From positions 1 through 27,316 of the forward strand of contig JBGZEX010000050.1 in NCBI GenBank assembly GCA_041846495.1: a stretch of DNA of 27,316 bases, written 5' to 3'. This document shows positions 9,780 through 17,664 of this stretch, in pieces (position 1 is the first letter of the stretch; every line of letters starts with the position of its first letter). This DNA is from JBGZEX01 sp041846495. GTDB lineage: Bacteria > Bacteroidota > Bacteroidia > Bacteroidales > Marinifilaceae. Made by a program: the position numbers and the translations under genes. A model generated the notes under the pieces. That model searched no databases. It had not been told where the DNA came from and saw nothing but the letters and a program-made list of their open reading frames with translations.

Positions 9780-11021
9780 TTAATACAATGATTTTATTTC
9801 CTTACGCTTATAATCTCCTTCCATAAATATCGGATAGGCGATTCGATTATTCCTGATAAATCCGGCATCATATAAAGTGCCGGCATAATAACCTTCCGGA
9901 GAGAAGTAGAAACAATCCCATATATATGCAGCACCCGAAATCTTACCCCGCACATCCGCAATACCGTCCACATAAAGCAGGCCGCGCAGTACGGACAAAG
10001 AATCCTGTACATAATTCGCCGAAGGCATGGATTCTTCATCCTTATTTCCATGCCTTAAGACGACATAACCGTTAATTTCGCAATCGTTACCGACATATAT
10101 ATAAGGAGAAGAGATATCCCCGGCCAAATAAATGCCGGAAGGGTAATTCAAACGGACTCTTCTCTTCAACAGGACCGTATCCTTTGCAAAAATCTGCAAG
10201 CTTCCATTAAATCCTTCGCCTATAACGACATGCGACGCACAAAGGATAACATCTTCCAAGTTGCAGTTTTTCCCTATCTCCACACGTTCCCCGTAAATCA
10301 CGACTTTCCCTCCGATGCGAACATTTTCCATCGATTCTCCTACTTCAAAATATTTCGCCGGATTATGAAAGCTATAGTAAGCGGAAGCCTCCCGAATATC
10401 CGGACAACCCGCACGAACATCTCTCCTCAACGAATCGCCGCCGGCGGAAAAGGAATGAGAAGAGGACGGAAGCTCCGGACCGCTGAGGGCAATATCCGAA
10501 GCCGGGACAGGTTCTCCCTTATAATATTCCGAACGTATTTGTGTATAGTTCACTCCATTTACCGGCATATATACGCTACCCGATATTTTCGTTTTCCCCG
10601 ATATCGAAACGGAACGATTCCTGTCGCACAACCACAAGGCAGCACAGTAATTACATTCTCTATACTTTCCTATCAACTTGACGACGGAAAATTTTTTCCT
10701 GTGGGAAAAGATTTCCACAACCTCGTACAATCCCCAGGGATATGCATTCAAATATATATCCGAAGCGACCTCTTCCGGATAAAGCCGATATCTTCCGGTT
10801 TCATCACAGGAAGCGGAGAAAGAACTGTCGTTACAATAGAGAATACATGCCGAATTCATATTGGCGTATTGCTGTTTCCTCGAATGGTATTCGTAATAAT
10901 AAAGAGAATCCATATCGTAAAGAGACAGCAGTACGAATACGGAAATCAGCATTAGAAGGCAGACGATCAAAACCGTAGGTAATATCGCCGCCTTTTGCTT
11001 TATCAAAACGAATCCAAACAT
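9780..11021 (-). CDS. GspK/PilX-like tip protein with a beta-helix-like domain
   Basis: The first 35 residues (short basic leader, then AAILPTVLIVCLLMLISVFVLLSLY) resemble a pilin-type N-terminal helix. Glu at +5 is missing; with cleavage after A11 the +5 residue is Thr, as expected of GspK-type tip pseudopilins, which lack it. Residues 45-130 contain several Cys (CILYC, CNYC). Residues about 235-340 are a run of short beta strands (IGGKVVIYGERVEIGKN, then VVIGEGF, VRLNYPSG, IYVGNDCEINGYVVL) suggesting a right- or left-handed beta-helix or bactofilin-like fold. The 413-residue length is compatible with a large tip subunit. It is the first gene of the minus-strand arm. GspK/PilX-like identity is inference from topology and context. 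Confidence 0.6.
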   Translation of the reverse strand: MFGFVLIKQKAAILPTVLIVCLLMLISVFVLLSLYDMDSLYYYEYHSRKQQYANMNSACILYCNDSSFSASCDETGRYRLYPEEVASDIYLNAYPWGLYEVVEIFSHRKKFSVVKLIGKYRECNYCAALWLCDRNRSVSISGKTKISGSVYMPVNGVNYTQIRSEYYKGEPVPASDIALSGPELPSSSHSFSAGGDSLRRDVRAGCPDIREASAYYSFHNPAKYFEVGESMENVRIGGKVVIYGERVEIGKNCNLEDVILCASHVVIGEGFNGSLQIFAKDTVLLKRRVRLNYPSGIYLAGDISSPYIYVGNDCEINGYVVLRHGNKDEESMPSANYVQDSLSVLRGLLYVDGIADVRGKISGAAYIWDCFYFSPEGYYAGTLYDAGFIRNNRIAYPIFMEGDYKRKEIKSLY

Positions 11022-11145
11022 AATCCAAAATTAAAAACGATGTCATAAATTTAATCTTTTTATTCGATTTATTTTTGTATTATCAAAGAAAATAAGAGCT
11101 CGACGAAAAATTAACATAAAAAACAAATAAAAAATATTTTACCGA

Positions 11146-11153
11146 CAAATATA
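11146..11153 (-). promoter_or_regulatory. -7 box for the minus-strand secretion operon
   Basis: The minus strand reads TATATTTG, a full match to TAnnTTTG. A TTTC about 21 bases upstream is a one-mismatch -33 candidate. The implied leader before ATG 11021 is about 118 bases. It faces away from an identical box on the plus strand at 11185-11192. Confidence 0.45.
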
Positions 11154-11184
11154 CCGGGATATCGAAAATCATTCGAAATAGTAT

Positions 11185-11192
11185 TATATTTG
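11185..11192 (+). promoter_or_regulatory. -7 box for the plus-strand secretion operon
   Basis: TATATTTG matches the Bacteroidota -7 consensus exactly. Transcription would begin near 11198, leaving a leader of about 19 bases before ATG 11217. No clean TTTG was found at the -33 position, which would overlap the -33 region of the opposing promoter. Confidence 0.5.
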
Positions 11193-11216
11193 TAAAATAG
11201 CTTATATACAACAATT

Positions 11217-11633
11217 ATGAAAAAATTCGGAAAATACGGGACCTATGTCAAAGCTTTTTCACTTCCGGAATTATTGGTCGTTCTGGTAATTATCGGCATA
11301 TTGGTCCTCATTGCATTGCCCAATCTCACACCTTTGATTTCAAGAGCGAAAAGTACCGAAGCCCAACAACAACTGGTATTTTTATATTCTTTGGAGAAAA
11401 CGCATTTCTACATGCATTCCAAATACTCTTCTTCTCTGGATGAATTGGGATTCGAGCAACAGAAATTAGTCTCGGACGGAGGAAATGCAAACTATCGGAT
11501 AGAAATTATCGAAGCCGATGAAAACGGCTTCAAGGCCCGGGCGATCGCCGTTGCGGATTTCGACGGAGACGGCAATTACAATATATGGGAAATCGACCAG
11601 GATAAGCACCTAAAGGAAGTCTCCAAAGATTGA
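11217..11633 (+). CDS. gspG: Major pseudopilin, GspG-like
   Basis: The leader MKKFGKYGTYVKA is followed by FSLPELLVVLVIIGILVLIALPNL, the standard type IV pilin/GspG N-terminal helix, with cleavage after A13 and Glu at +5 (E18). At 138 residues it matches the usual GspG size. The C-terminal end carries an acidic loop, ADFDGDGNYNIWEID (113-127), that looks like a calcium-binding loop of the DxDGDG kind; GspG proteins need calcium for stability, so this fits. It is the first gene of the plus-strand arm and is followed after 3 bases by the prepilin peptidase. As the only canonical full-length GspG here it is taken to be the main pseudopilus subunit. Confidence 0.88.
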   Translation: MKKFGKYGTYVKAFSLPELLVVLVIIGILVLIALPNLTPLISRAKSTEAQQQLVFLYSLEKTHFYMHSKYSSSLDELGFEQQKLVSDGGNANYRIEIIEADENGFKARAIAVADFDGDGNYNIWEIDQDKHLKEVSKD

Positions 11634-11636
11634 GCC

Positions 11637-12089
11637 ATGCAATTATTACTGCTGCTTCCCCTCATACCATTGATCATATCCGACTGGAAATACCGAATAA
11701 TTTACGTATGGAATCTGGCTTTGTTCGGATTGATGTCGTTCGGCATTGCAGTATGGCAGAAAGGACTGACGACAATTGCCGTCGTCTCTTTTCAAAATCT
11801 TCTCATATTGGGAATCATCGGTTGTATGACGGGTCTCTATATTTACTTCAGATATGGGAAATCGAAAAAAATGATGGGAGGAGGAGATATGGGTTTCATC
11901 CTGCTGCTCACCCCCGTTTTCACGAATATGCGCACCTTCGTAATTTTTCTCATCATATCCTCCGCTCTAAGTCTGACAATATGGCACATCTTCAAAATCT
12001 TCGGAAAAACAACCGACGACATCCCTTTGGTATCGGGAATCGGTATATGCTACTCCGTTTTATTGATTTTTAATTCTCTATTCCGATGA
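11637..12089 (+). CDS. Short A24-family prepilin peptidase
   Basis: This 150-residue multi-pass membrane protein has both catalytic aspartates of the A24 aspartic peptidase family: D16 in ISDWKYRIIYVWN and D84 in GGGDMGFILL. A DIPLVSGIGIC stretch (128-138) corresponds to the conserved IPFGP-type loop. It lacks the N-terminal cysteine-rich methyltransferase domain of full GspO/PilD, so it should cleave prepilin leaders without N-methylating them. It would process the pseudopilins at this locus. ATG 11637 was chosen because it gives the D16 motif in the expected first loop. It ends in a 4-base ATGA overlap with gspE. Confidence 0.88.
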   Translation: MQLLLLLPLIPLIISDWKYRIIYVWNLALFGLMSFGIAVWQKGLTTIAVVSFQNLLILGIIGCMTGLYIYFRYGKSKKMMGGGDMGFILLLTPVFTNMRTFVIFLIISSALSLTIWHIFKIFGKTTDDIPLVSGIGICYSVLLIFNSLFR

Positions 12090-13495
12090 ATACCGACCGG
12101 ATTCCTACCGAAACGCTTCAAATTTTTTCAGCAGCGGAAGCTTGGGACTATCGAATAGTCCCTTATGAATATACAAAAGCCAATCATTTCCAATGCTATG
12201 GAGAAAGCGGCAAAGATTACAGCAAGAGTATCGAAGAAATTGCGGTTATATACGGAATAAACATCGAAATTTCAGAAATTGAAAAACCGGAATTGGAACG
12301 CCTGTTGAATCGCTATTACCGGAAAGAACAAGCTTCGTCTCCTAAAATCGGAATTCTCGGTATGGAAGACGGAGATTTCATCGATGCTCTCATCGAAGAA
12401 GCGGATAATAAAAACGCCAGCGATATTCATTTCGAAGCCTATGAGGAACGTTGCAGGATACGTTTCCGTATCGACGGGAAACTCATCGAGCGTTATGTCG
12501 TACGGCAATCGAATTATCCGGCTTTGATAAACAGGTTGAAGATATTGGCAAATCTGGATATTTCCGAAAAAAGACTTCCTCAGGACGGTCGCATCCTGTA
12601 TTCCAGAAATAATAAAAAATTCGATGTACGCGTATCGGCTCTTCCTACAATATACGGGGAGAAGATCGTCTTACGCCTGCTTACCCGTCATGCGGAATTA
12701 TTGGAGTTAGGCAATCTCGGATTCTCCGGCAGGCAGTTGAAAGATTATCGCAATGCCATCAGGAATCCAAACGGACTCGTTTTAATCAGCGGTCCCACGG
12801 GTTCGGGCAAGAGCACCACGCTTTACGCCACATTACGTTTACTGAATCGGGAGGACAACAATATACTGACAATCGAGGATCCCGTAGAATACACCTTACC
12901 CGGCATAAATCAAGTACAGTTGAAAGAGGAAATCGGTCTGACTTTCGGAAGCGCCTTAAGAACTTTTTTGCGTCAGGATCCGGATATCATCATGCTGGGG
13001 GAAATACGGGACACCGACACGGCCCAAATGGCAATCAGAAGTTCGCTTACCGGCCATCTCCTGCTTTCGACCATTCACACCAACTCCGCCTGGGGAAGTG
13101 TCGCCCGTTTAACGGATATGGGCGTACATCCTTATCTCATTGCCGATACGCTTAAATTATGCGTGGCCCAGCGTCTGATCCGGCTGCTTTGTCCGCATTG
13201 CCGCATAAGGACCGAAAATCCTCTCGCTTCGTACAAAGAAGGAGTCGGAATATTTTACAAAGCCGGCGGATGCGAACATTGTTTCTATACGGGGTATGCC
13301 GGCCGTCGTGCCATATATGAAGTAATCCCCGTCGACGGCTTTTTAAAAGACGCCGCCGGAAAAAACATTTCGGATATAGAAGCATATCTGAAAAAACAGC
13401 ATATCTCCACTCTGAAAGATGCAGCATGGGTATTATATACGGAAGGGAAAACTTCTTTGGATGAAATACTGCCAATTATTAACGACAGTCTGTAG
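12086..13495 (+). CDS. gspE: GspE/PilB-family assembly ATPase
   Basis: The 469-residue protein is a cytoplasmic secretion ATPase that powers pseudopilus extension. Visible motifs: the N2-type domain with ASDIHFEAYEERCRIRFRIDG (111-131), Walker A GPTGSGKST (236-244), Asp box IEDPVEY (263-269), Walker B with QDPDIIMLGEIRD (297-309), His box LSTIHTNSA (327-335), and a tetracysteine zinc motif (C369, C372, C396, C399) typical of GspE and PilB. The N-terminal MshEN/N1E domain is short and divergent (about 1-80). The start overlaps the peptidase stop by 4 bases. All catalytic residues appear intact. Confidence 0.97.
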   Translation: MNTDRIPTETLQIFSAAEAWDYRIVPYEYTKANHFQCYGESGKDYSKSIEEIAVIYGINIEISEIEKPELERLLNRYYRKEQASSPKIGILGMEDGDFIDALIEEADNKNASDIHFEAYEERCRIRFRIDGKLIERYVVRQSNYPALINRLKILANLDISEKRLPQDGRILYSRNNKKFDVRVSALPTIYGEKIVLRLLTRHAELLELGNLGFSGRQLKDYRNAIRNPNGLVLISGPTGSGKSTTLYATLRLLNREDNNILTIEDPVEYTLPGINQVQLKEEIGLTFGSALRTFLRQDPDIIMLGEIRDTDTAQMAIRSSLTGHLLLSTIHTNSAWGSVARLTDMGVHPYLIADTLKLCVAQRLIRLLCPHCRIRTENPLASYKEGVGIFYKAGGCEHCFYTGYAGRRAIYEVIPVDGFLKDAAGKNISDIEAYLKKQHISTLKDAAWVLYTEGKTSLDEILPIINDSL

Positions 13496-13498
13496 TAT

Positions 13499-15370
13499 AT
13501 GAAAAAAATCGGTTTATTAATAATTACAATATGGGGAATATTCCCTGTTGTCATAGCGCAAAAGGATGAAACATCGCGTTTGGAGGCATTACGGAAAAAA
13601 CTCGAAACGGCAGCGGAAACCGCACCGGCATTCACAAAAGAAATCGATATTTCGGTAACGAATATGCCGATTGCGGATATGCTGAAAAATATTGCAAAAG
13701 CCGGTGGAGTCAACTTAAATATACATGCTCCCGGACATCAAACCGTCACATGCAACTTCAAAAAGACACGCATAATAGATTTGATTTATTTCCTCTGCAA
13801 GAATTACGGATTCGATGCGGAAATCATCGGGAATATTATTTCCATATTCCCCTGCACTCCCGATGCGGAAATCCCCCCCGTACCGGATATCTCCTATGAT
13901 GATGCGGAACAAACGTTTACTTACGAATTGCAATCCGTACGCCTCATCGACGCCGTAAAAAAAATTTCCGAACTTTCGGGCATAAATATTGTCATCCCTT
14001 CCGGTATATACGACTCCCGCATATCCGCTTATGCTCATGCCATGCCCACGGAAGAGGCCATCCGGACATTGGGTTCGGTCAATGCATTCAATGTCAAGAA
14101 AAAAAATAATAAGACATGGATATTTTCTCCGGAAACGGGGAACGAGGAAAACGGGTCAGGCGGAAAAAGCTTCGGAATGAATGAAATAACCGTAGACAGT
14201 AGCGGTAGAATATCTGCCAATATTACCAATGGAAATATTCGGGAAATCATCCCGGAAATATGTGAAAAACTCAATCTCGGCTATTTCGTCTCCGGAATAA
14301 TGGACAGAGAGACCGCAATATTCGTAAACGATGTGGATTTCAACACCTTTCTAAGCGTCGTATTTACAGGTACGGAATTTTCCTGGCGCTATGAAAACGG
14401 AGTATACGTATTCGGAGGTGTAAATACGGAAAACCGTTTAAGTACCACCAAAGTGATACCCATGAAATACCGTTCCGTGGAAAAAATAACGGAAATCATT
14501 CCCGCAGAACTGAAAAAGAGTATGGAAATCATTCCATTCCCGGATTTAAACAGTATTGTAATATGCGGAGAACAGAAGAGCTTGGGGCAAATCGAATCTC
14601 TATTGATGGAAATAGACCGGAGCGTGCCGTTGATATTAATCGATGTAATCATCGTGGATGCGACACAGAAAAATGTACAGGAAGCGGGAATTTCAACCGG
14701 ATTGGGCAAGCAAACCGCCCAAACCTCCGGAAGTATCAGTCCCGGAATAGAGATGTCGTTAAACGCCGCTTCGGTCAATAAGCTCATCAATACCTTCAAC
14801 GGTTTCGGTTCCATCAACTTGGGCAAAGTCTCCCCCAATTTTTATCTCAATCTTAAATTCCTGGAGGAAACAGGAAAAATCATTCTTCGTTCCACTCCCA
14901 GATTATCTACTTTGAACGGACATAAAGCGACATTGAAAAGCGGAGAAACGAAATATTACAAAGAAAGTCAGACCAACATTATCGGAACGCAAAATCCGCT
15001 TCAAACCGAATCCTATATGTGGAAGAATGTAGAGGCCAATCTCACACTGGATATTACTCCTTATGTAAGCAAAGACAGTTGTATCACCCTGAAAATAGAT
15101 ATTACCCAAAGCGAATTCACTCCCCGGGAAAGCGATATGAAAGATGCTCCCCCGGGTATGTCCACCCGGAGTTTCAACTCTATTATCAAAGTTAAAAACC
15201 AGGATATGATATTATTGGGGGGAATCGAAAGAAATGCGTTCAACTCCGGTTCGAAAGGCATCCCTTTTCTCGCCCGCGTACCGGTATTGAAGTGGTTGTT
15301 CGGAGCTTCCGTAAGAAATAAATCCTCCAACAAATTGAACGTATTTATAAAACCGACAATCATCAATTAA
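13499..15370 (+). CDS. gspD: Outer-membrane secretin GspD/PilQ-like
   Basis: This is the multimeric outer-membrane channel. A signal peptide ends near VIA-Q (residues 20-21). Three N-terminal repeats of the STN/N0 kind are visible (about 45-118, 137-210, 228-308), then a NolW/secretin_N-like domain (316-374) and the C-terminal secretin domain (376-622) with ILRSTPRLSTLNGHKATLKSGE and the LLGGI signature (572-576) before KGIPFLARVPVLKWLFG. It ends four residues after VFIKP, so there is no C-terminal S domain for a classical pilotin. The 623 residues are compatible with GspD. It starts 3 bases after the gspE stop and is followed after 4 bases by the GspL-like gene. Confidence 0.95.
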   Translation: MKKIGLLIITIWGIFPVVIAQKDETSRLEALRKKLETAAETAPAFTKEIDISVTNMPIADMLKNIAKAGGVNLNIHAPGHQTVTCNFKKTRIIDLIYFLCKNYGFDAEIIGNIISIFPCTPDAEIPPVPDISYDDAEQTFTYELQSVRLIDAVKKISELSGINIVIPSGIYDSRISAYAHAMPTEEAIRTLGSVNAFNVKKKNNKTWIFSPETGNEENGSGGKSFGMNEITVDSSGRISANITNGNIREIIPEICEKLNLGYFVSGIMDRETAIFVNDVDFNTFLSVVFTGTEFSWRYENGVYVFGGVNTENRLSTTKVIPMKYRSVEKITEIIPAELKKSMEIIPFPDLNSIVICGEQKSLGQIESLLMEIDRSVPLILIDVIIVDATQKNVQEAGISTGLGKQTAQTSGSISPGIEMSLNAASVNKLINTFNGFGSINLGKVSPNFYLNLKFLEETGKIILRSTPRLSTLNGHKATLKSGETKYYKESQTNIIGTQNPLQTESYMWKNVEANLTLDITPYVSKDSCITLKIDITQSEFTPRESDMKDAPPGMSTRSFNSIIKVKNQDMILLGGIERNAFNSGSKGIPFLARVPVLKWLFGASVRNKSSNKLNVFIKPTIIN

Positions 15371-15374
15371 GAGC

Positions 15375-16367
15375 ATGTACATCATTTCCCGAATATTTCA
15401 AAAAATCCCCGTCATCTCGGTATGCATAAACGGGAATGGTATAAAAGAGTCCGTATCTTTTTTCGCGGAGAAGGAAAAACATTTTACACTTCAAAAAAAC
15501 TACGCCACTCCCGATTATTTACCTCTTTTAAAAAAACGCCCGGCAGTCCTGTTTATTTACGGCGACGCCGTGCTACATAAAAAATACGAAAAAGAAAATC
15601 CCGTAATAAAAAAAATTACGGAGAATCCGGAATTAATATGGAGGACTCGGGAAAACGACCAAAACCATGAAACGGAACTCTTATTCACCCGAAAAGCCCT
15701 TTTAGGAAATTTATTCGAAAAACTGAATGCCGGAAAAATTCATGTAATAACCGTATGGATGTCCGGTAAGGAAACGGATATACCGGAACTCTTAAATCAT
15801 TTTTTTCGAAAAAATTTAAATCCGAAAAATTTTAAATACAACCTCCCTCTATGGAATACTCTATGCGAATACTTATACGACCGTATCAAACTTCCGGTAC
15901 TCCTGTTTTTTTTGTTTCTGCTGCTGGGAAACTATTTTTACAACAATAAACTCAGGAAAGAATACGACATAAAACAATTCGAATATCAAACAAGACTCCG
16001 ATATCGGGAAAAAGAGAATGTCAAACTACAAAAACTCAACCGGATTTCCTCCGCCTATACGAAATACCCCTCCCCTCCCTATTCCCTGATAGCCGACCGC
16101 ATAGCAACCCTCATGCCTCGAAATATAAGACTGAAACGTATGGTTTTCTTCCCCTATAACGGTAAACTCAATCCGGAGAAACCGATTATCACGGATTTTA
16201 ACGGCATTGTAATAGAAGGATATGCCGATATTCCCGGACTTATACGAGAATTCACCCGAAAACTCTCCGCCGACTCCTTATTTCCGGATGTGAAAATAGT
16301 TTCCATCGAAAAAGGAAAAAATACCGCTGCCTACGAATTTTCTCTCAAAATAAAAATCGTCTCATGA
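15375..16367 (+). CDS. GspL/PilN-like inner-membrane protein
   Basis: The 330-residue protein has a cytoplasmic part of about 170 residues, one membrane segment (172-189), a charged coiled-coil-like stretch (191-225), and a periplasmic domain (235-328) with the PilN-like pattern ADRIATLMPRNIRLKRM, then FNGIVIEGYADIPGLIREFTRKL. In related systems GspL (or PilM plus PilN) links the ATPase to the membrane platform and to GspM. The cytoplasmic region is less than the roughly 250-residue actin-like fold of GspL and shows no clear actin-like nucleotide motifs. The start lies 4 bases after gspD, and the end overlaps the GspM-like gene by 4 bases. Identity is from topology, pattern and position. Confidence 0.72.
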   Translation: MYIISRIFQKIPVISVCINGNGIKESVSFFAEKEKHFTLQKNYATPDYLPLLKKRPAVLFIYGDAVLHKKYEKENPVIKKITENPELIWRTRENDQNHETELLFTRKALLGNLFEKLNAGKIHVITVWMSGKETDIPELLNHFFRKNLNPKNFKYNLPLWNTLCEYLYDRIKLPVLLFFLFLLLGNYFYNNKLRKEYDIKQFEYQTRLRYREKENVKLQKLNRISSAYTKYPSPPYSLIADRIATLMPRNIRLKRMVFFPYNGKLNPEKPIITDFNGIVIEGYADIPGLIREFTRKLSADSLFPDVKIVSIEKGKNTAAYEFSLKIKIVS

Positions 16368-16846
16368 AAAAATATTCCGGTTTTCTCAAAATCCTTGTAT
16401 TGCTTTTATTCCTGCCCTTTTGCATCTGGAGGTTTGCCGTCAGTAACACCATGGAAATCAAAAAGAAGCACAAAATCCTCCGACATATAATACCGGACAC
16501 GAATTCCGGCAATCTCCCCTTCGCAATCAAAGAAATATCTCCTCCTTTCGTAAGCAGCGGCGGTATATTGGATTCGATAGCAGAATGCACCCTGCAGGAA
16601 AAAGTAAATATCGTATCCTATACCCCGGTACTTACCGATATGGAAGAAGACTGTGCCTTGTACTCGGGACTTCTCAAACTGAGCGGACGCTATACCGGTC
16701 TGGTAAAAACCATCGACCGCATAGAACATATGCAAGCGAGATTGAAAATCATATCCGTAAATTTCTACATGTATCCTCCTTATACAATTCCCTCGAAACA
16801 GGAACTCCGGGTGGATATTGCAATACAGCAAATCGAATACAAATAA
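16364..16846 (+). CDS. GspM/PilO-like inner-membrane protein
   Basis: This 160-residue bitopic protein has a membrane segment at about 7-26, a linker and a ferredoxin-like periplasmic domain with the PilO/GspM pattern: a LKLSGRYTGLVKTIDRIEHMQARLKIISVNFYM stretch (about 104-137). PilO and GspM pair with PilN and GspL, and here the two genes are joined by an ATGA overlap. It closes the plus-strand secretion arm; the next gene starts 140 bases later. Sequence similarity to named families is weak by eye, so order and topology carry the call. Confidence 0.68.
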   Translation: MKKYSGFLKILVLLLFLPFCIWRFAVSNTMEIKKKHKILRHIIPDTNSGNLPFAIKEISPPFVSSGGILDSIAECTLQEKVNIVSYTPVLTDMEEDCALYSGLLKLSGRYTGLVKTIDRIEHMQARLKIISVNFYMYPPYTIPSKQELRVDIAIQQIEYK

Positions 16847-16986
16847 ATATCCGTAAACGGAACACCTTTGTCTCCACCAATTCTTAGGACACATACGGGA
16901 TTAATACTTATATCACAATCGGATACGGCATTGGTACGGTTTTTGTATTCTTTCATTAAATATCAAATCTTCTTAAAACCGGAATC

Positions 16987-17487
16987 ATGAAAAAAATCGC
17001 TTTCTACATTATGGTATTCACAGGTATTATAACCGGACAAAAAGCCATGGGGCAAACCGAAGCGGAAAAAGAATTCGATGCCTTATGGAGCCTCGTAAAA
17101 TCGAATATTTTCCGCATAGAGATTACCCGGGTACATCCGACGGCATATTTCCCCGATACCCATCGCTTCAATCCGAGAGGACAAATCGAATTTTGCGATA
17201 CCGTTATTAAAGGAGATCTTCCGTTTTTCGGCCGGGCGTATCGCACGGAATACGGAAAAGGCGCCGGAATGGAATTCGAAAACAAACCCGAAAATCTCGA
17301 ACTCAAAATCGAAAAAAAGAAAAAGTATAAATCCATCCTCCTGTCTTTTAAAATAAAAAGTCGAAACGATTGTTTCGTATTTACCGTAAACATAAGTCCG
17401 AAGGGAGCCTGTGAAATCGTAGTAAACAGCAACAACAGAGAAACCGTTTCCTATAGCGGCCAGGTCTATAAAACGGAAAACGAATAA
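16987..17487 (+). CDS. DUF4251-family secreted protein
   Basis: A signal peptide (residues 1-22, ending AMG-QT) leads a 140-residue domain with the hallmarks of DUF4251: a DTVIKGDLPFFGRAY motif (71-85), a later KIKSRNDCFVFTVNISPKGACEIVV stretch and a closing YSGQVY. This Bacteroidota family of periplasmic or surface proteins has no established function. It lies 140 bases after the GspM-like gene, with no gene or clear promoter in the gap, so it may or may not be co-transcribed with the secretion arm. No link to secretion can be shown from the sequence. Confidence 0.8.
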   Translation: MKKIAFYIMVFTGIITGQKAMGQTEAEKEFDALWSLVKSNIFRIEITRVHPTAYFPDTHRFNPRGQIEFCDTVIKGDLPFFGRAYRTEYGKGAGMEFENKPENLELKIEKKKKYKSILLSFKIKSRNDCFVFTVNISPKGACEIVVNSNNRETVSYSGQVYKTENE

Positions 17488-17572
17488 TTTTCTATTTAGG
17501 AATACGCTTCCCGACACAACATCGACAGGAGCTTTTATAATCCGTATCCGTAAGGATTTAATAGAATTTGTT

Positions 17573-17603
17573 ATTGTAAAATCGGTTTATTTTACTAATA
17601 TTG
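17573..17603 (+). promoter_or_regulatory. Candidate promoter of the carboxyltransferase operon
   Basis: ATTG at 17573-17576 (-33-like) and TAATATTG at 17596-17603 (-7-like, one mismatch to TAnnTTTG) are 19 bases apart, the normal Bacteroidota spacing. The leader to ATG 17665 would be about 55 bases. The -7 box lies inside a perfect inverted repeat. Confidence 0.4.
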
Positions 17604-17621
17604 CAGTAAAATAAACCGATT
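17580..17621. repeat. Perfect 17-bp inverted repeat over the promoter, operator-like
   Basis: The left arm AATCGGTTTATTTTACT (17580-17596) is the exact reverse complement of 17605-17621, with an 8-base spacer (AATATTGC). It covers the probable -7 box and start site of the carboxyltransferase operon. A repressor operator is the simplest reading. A hairpin ending the upstream DUF4251 transcript is an alternative, although no T-run follows directly. Confidence 0.8.
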
Positions 17622-17664
17622 ACTCTATCGTTTTTCACTTATTTTATAACAAAAAAAAAGAGAA

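Noticed and set aside
15217..15222. G6 run in gspD as a second slippage site
   Set aside because: The frame is intact on both sides and encodes the conserved LLGGI signature; six G occurs by codon choice.
7007..16846. Reading the locus as a motility type IV pilus
   Set aside because: No PilT-like retraction ATPase or PilY1-like adhesin is present; the one ATPase and small pseudopilins fit a T2SS-like machine better, though a pilus cannot be fully excluded.
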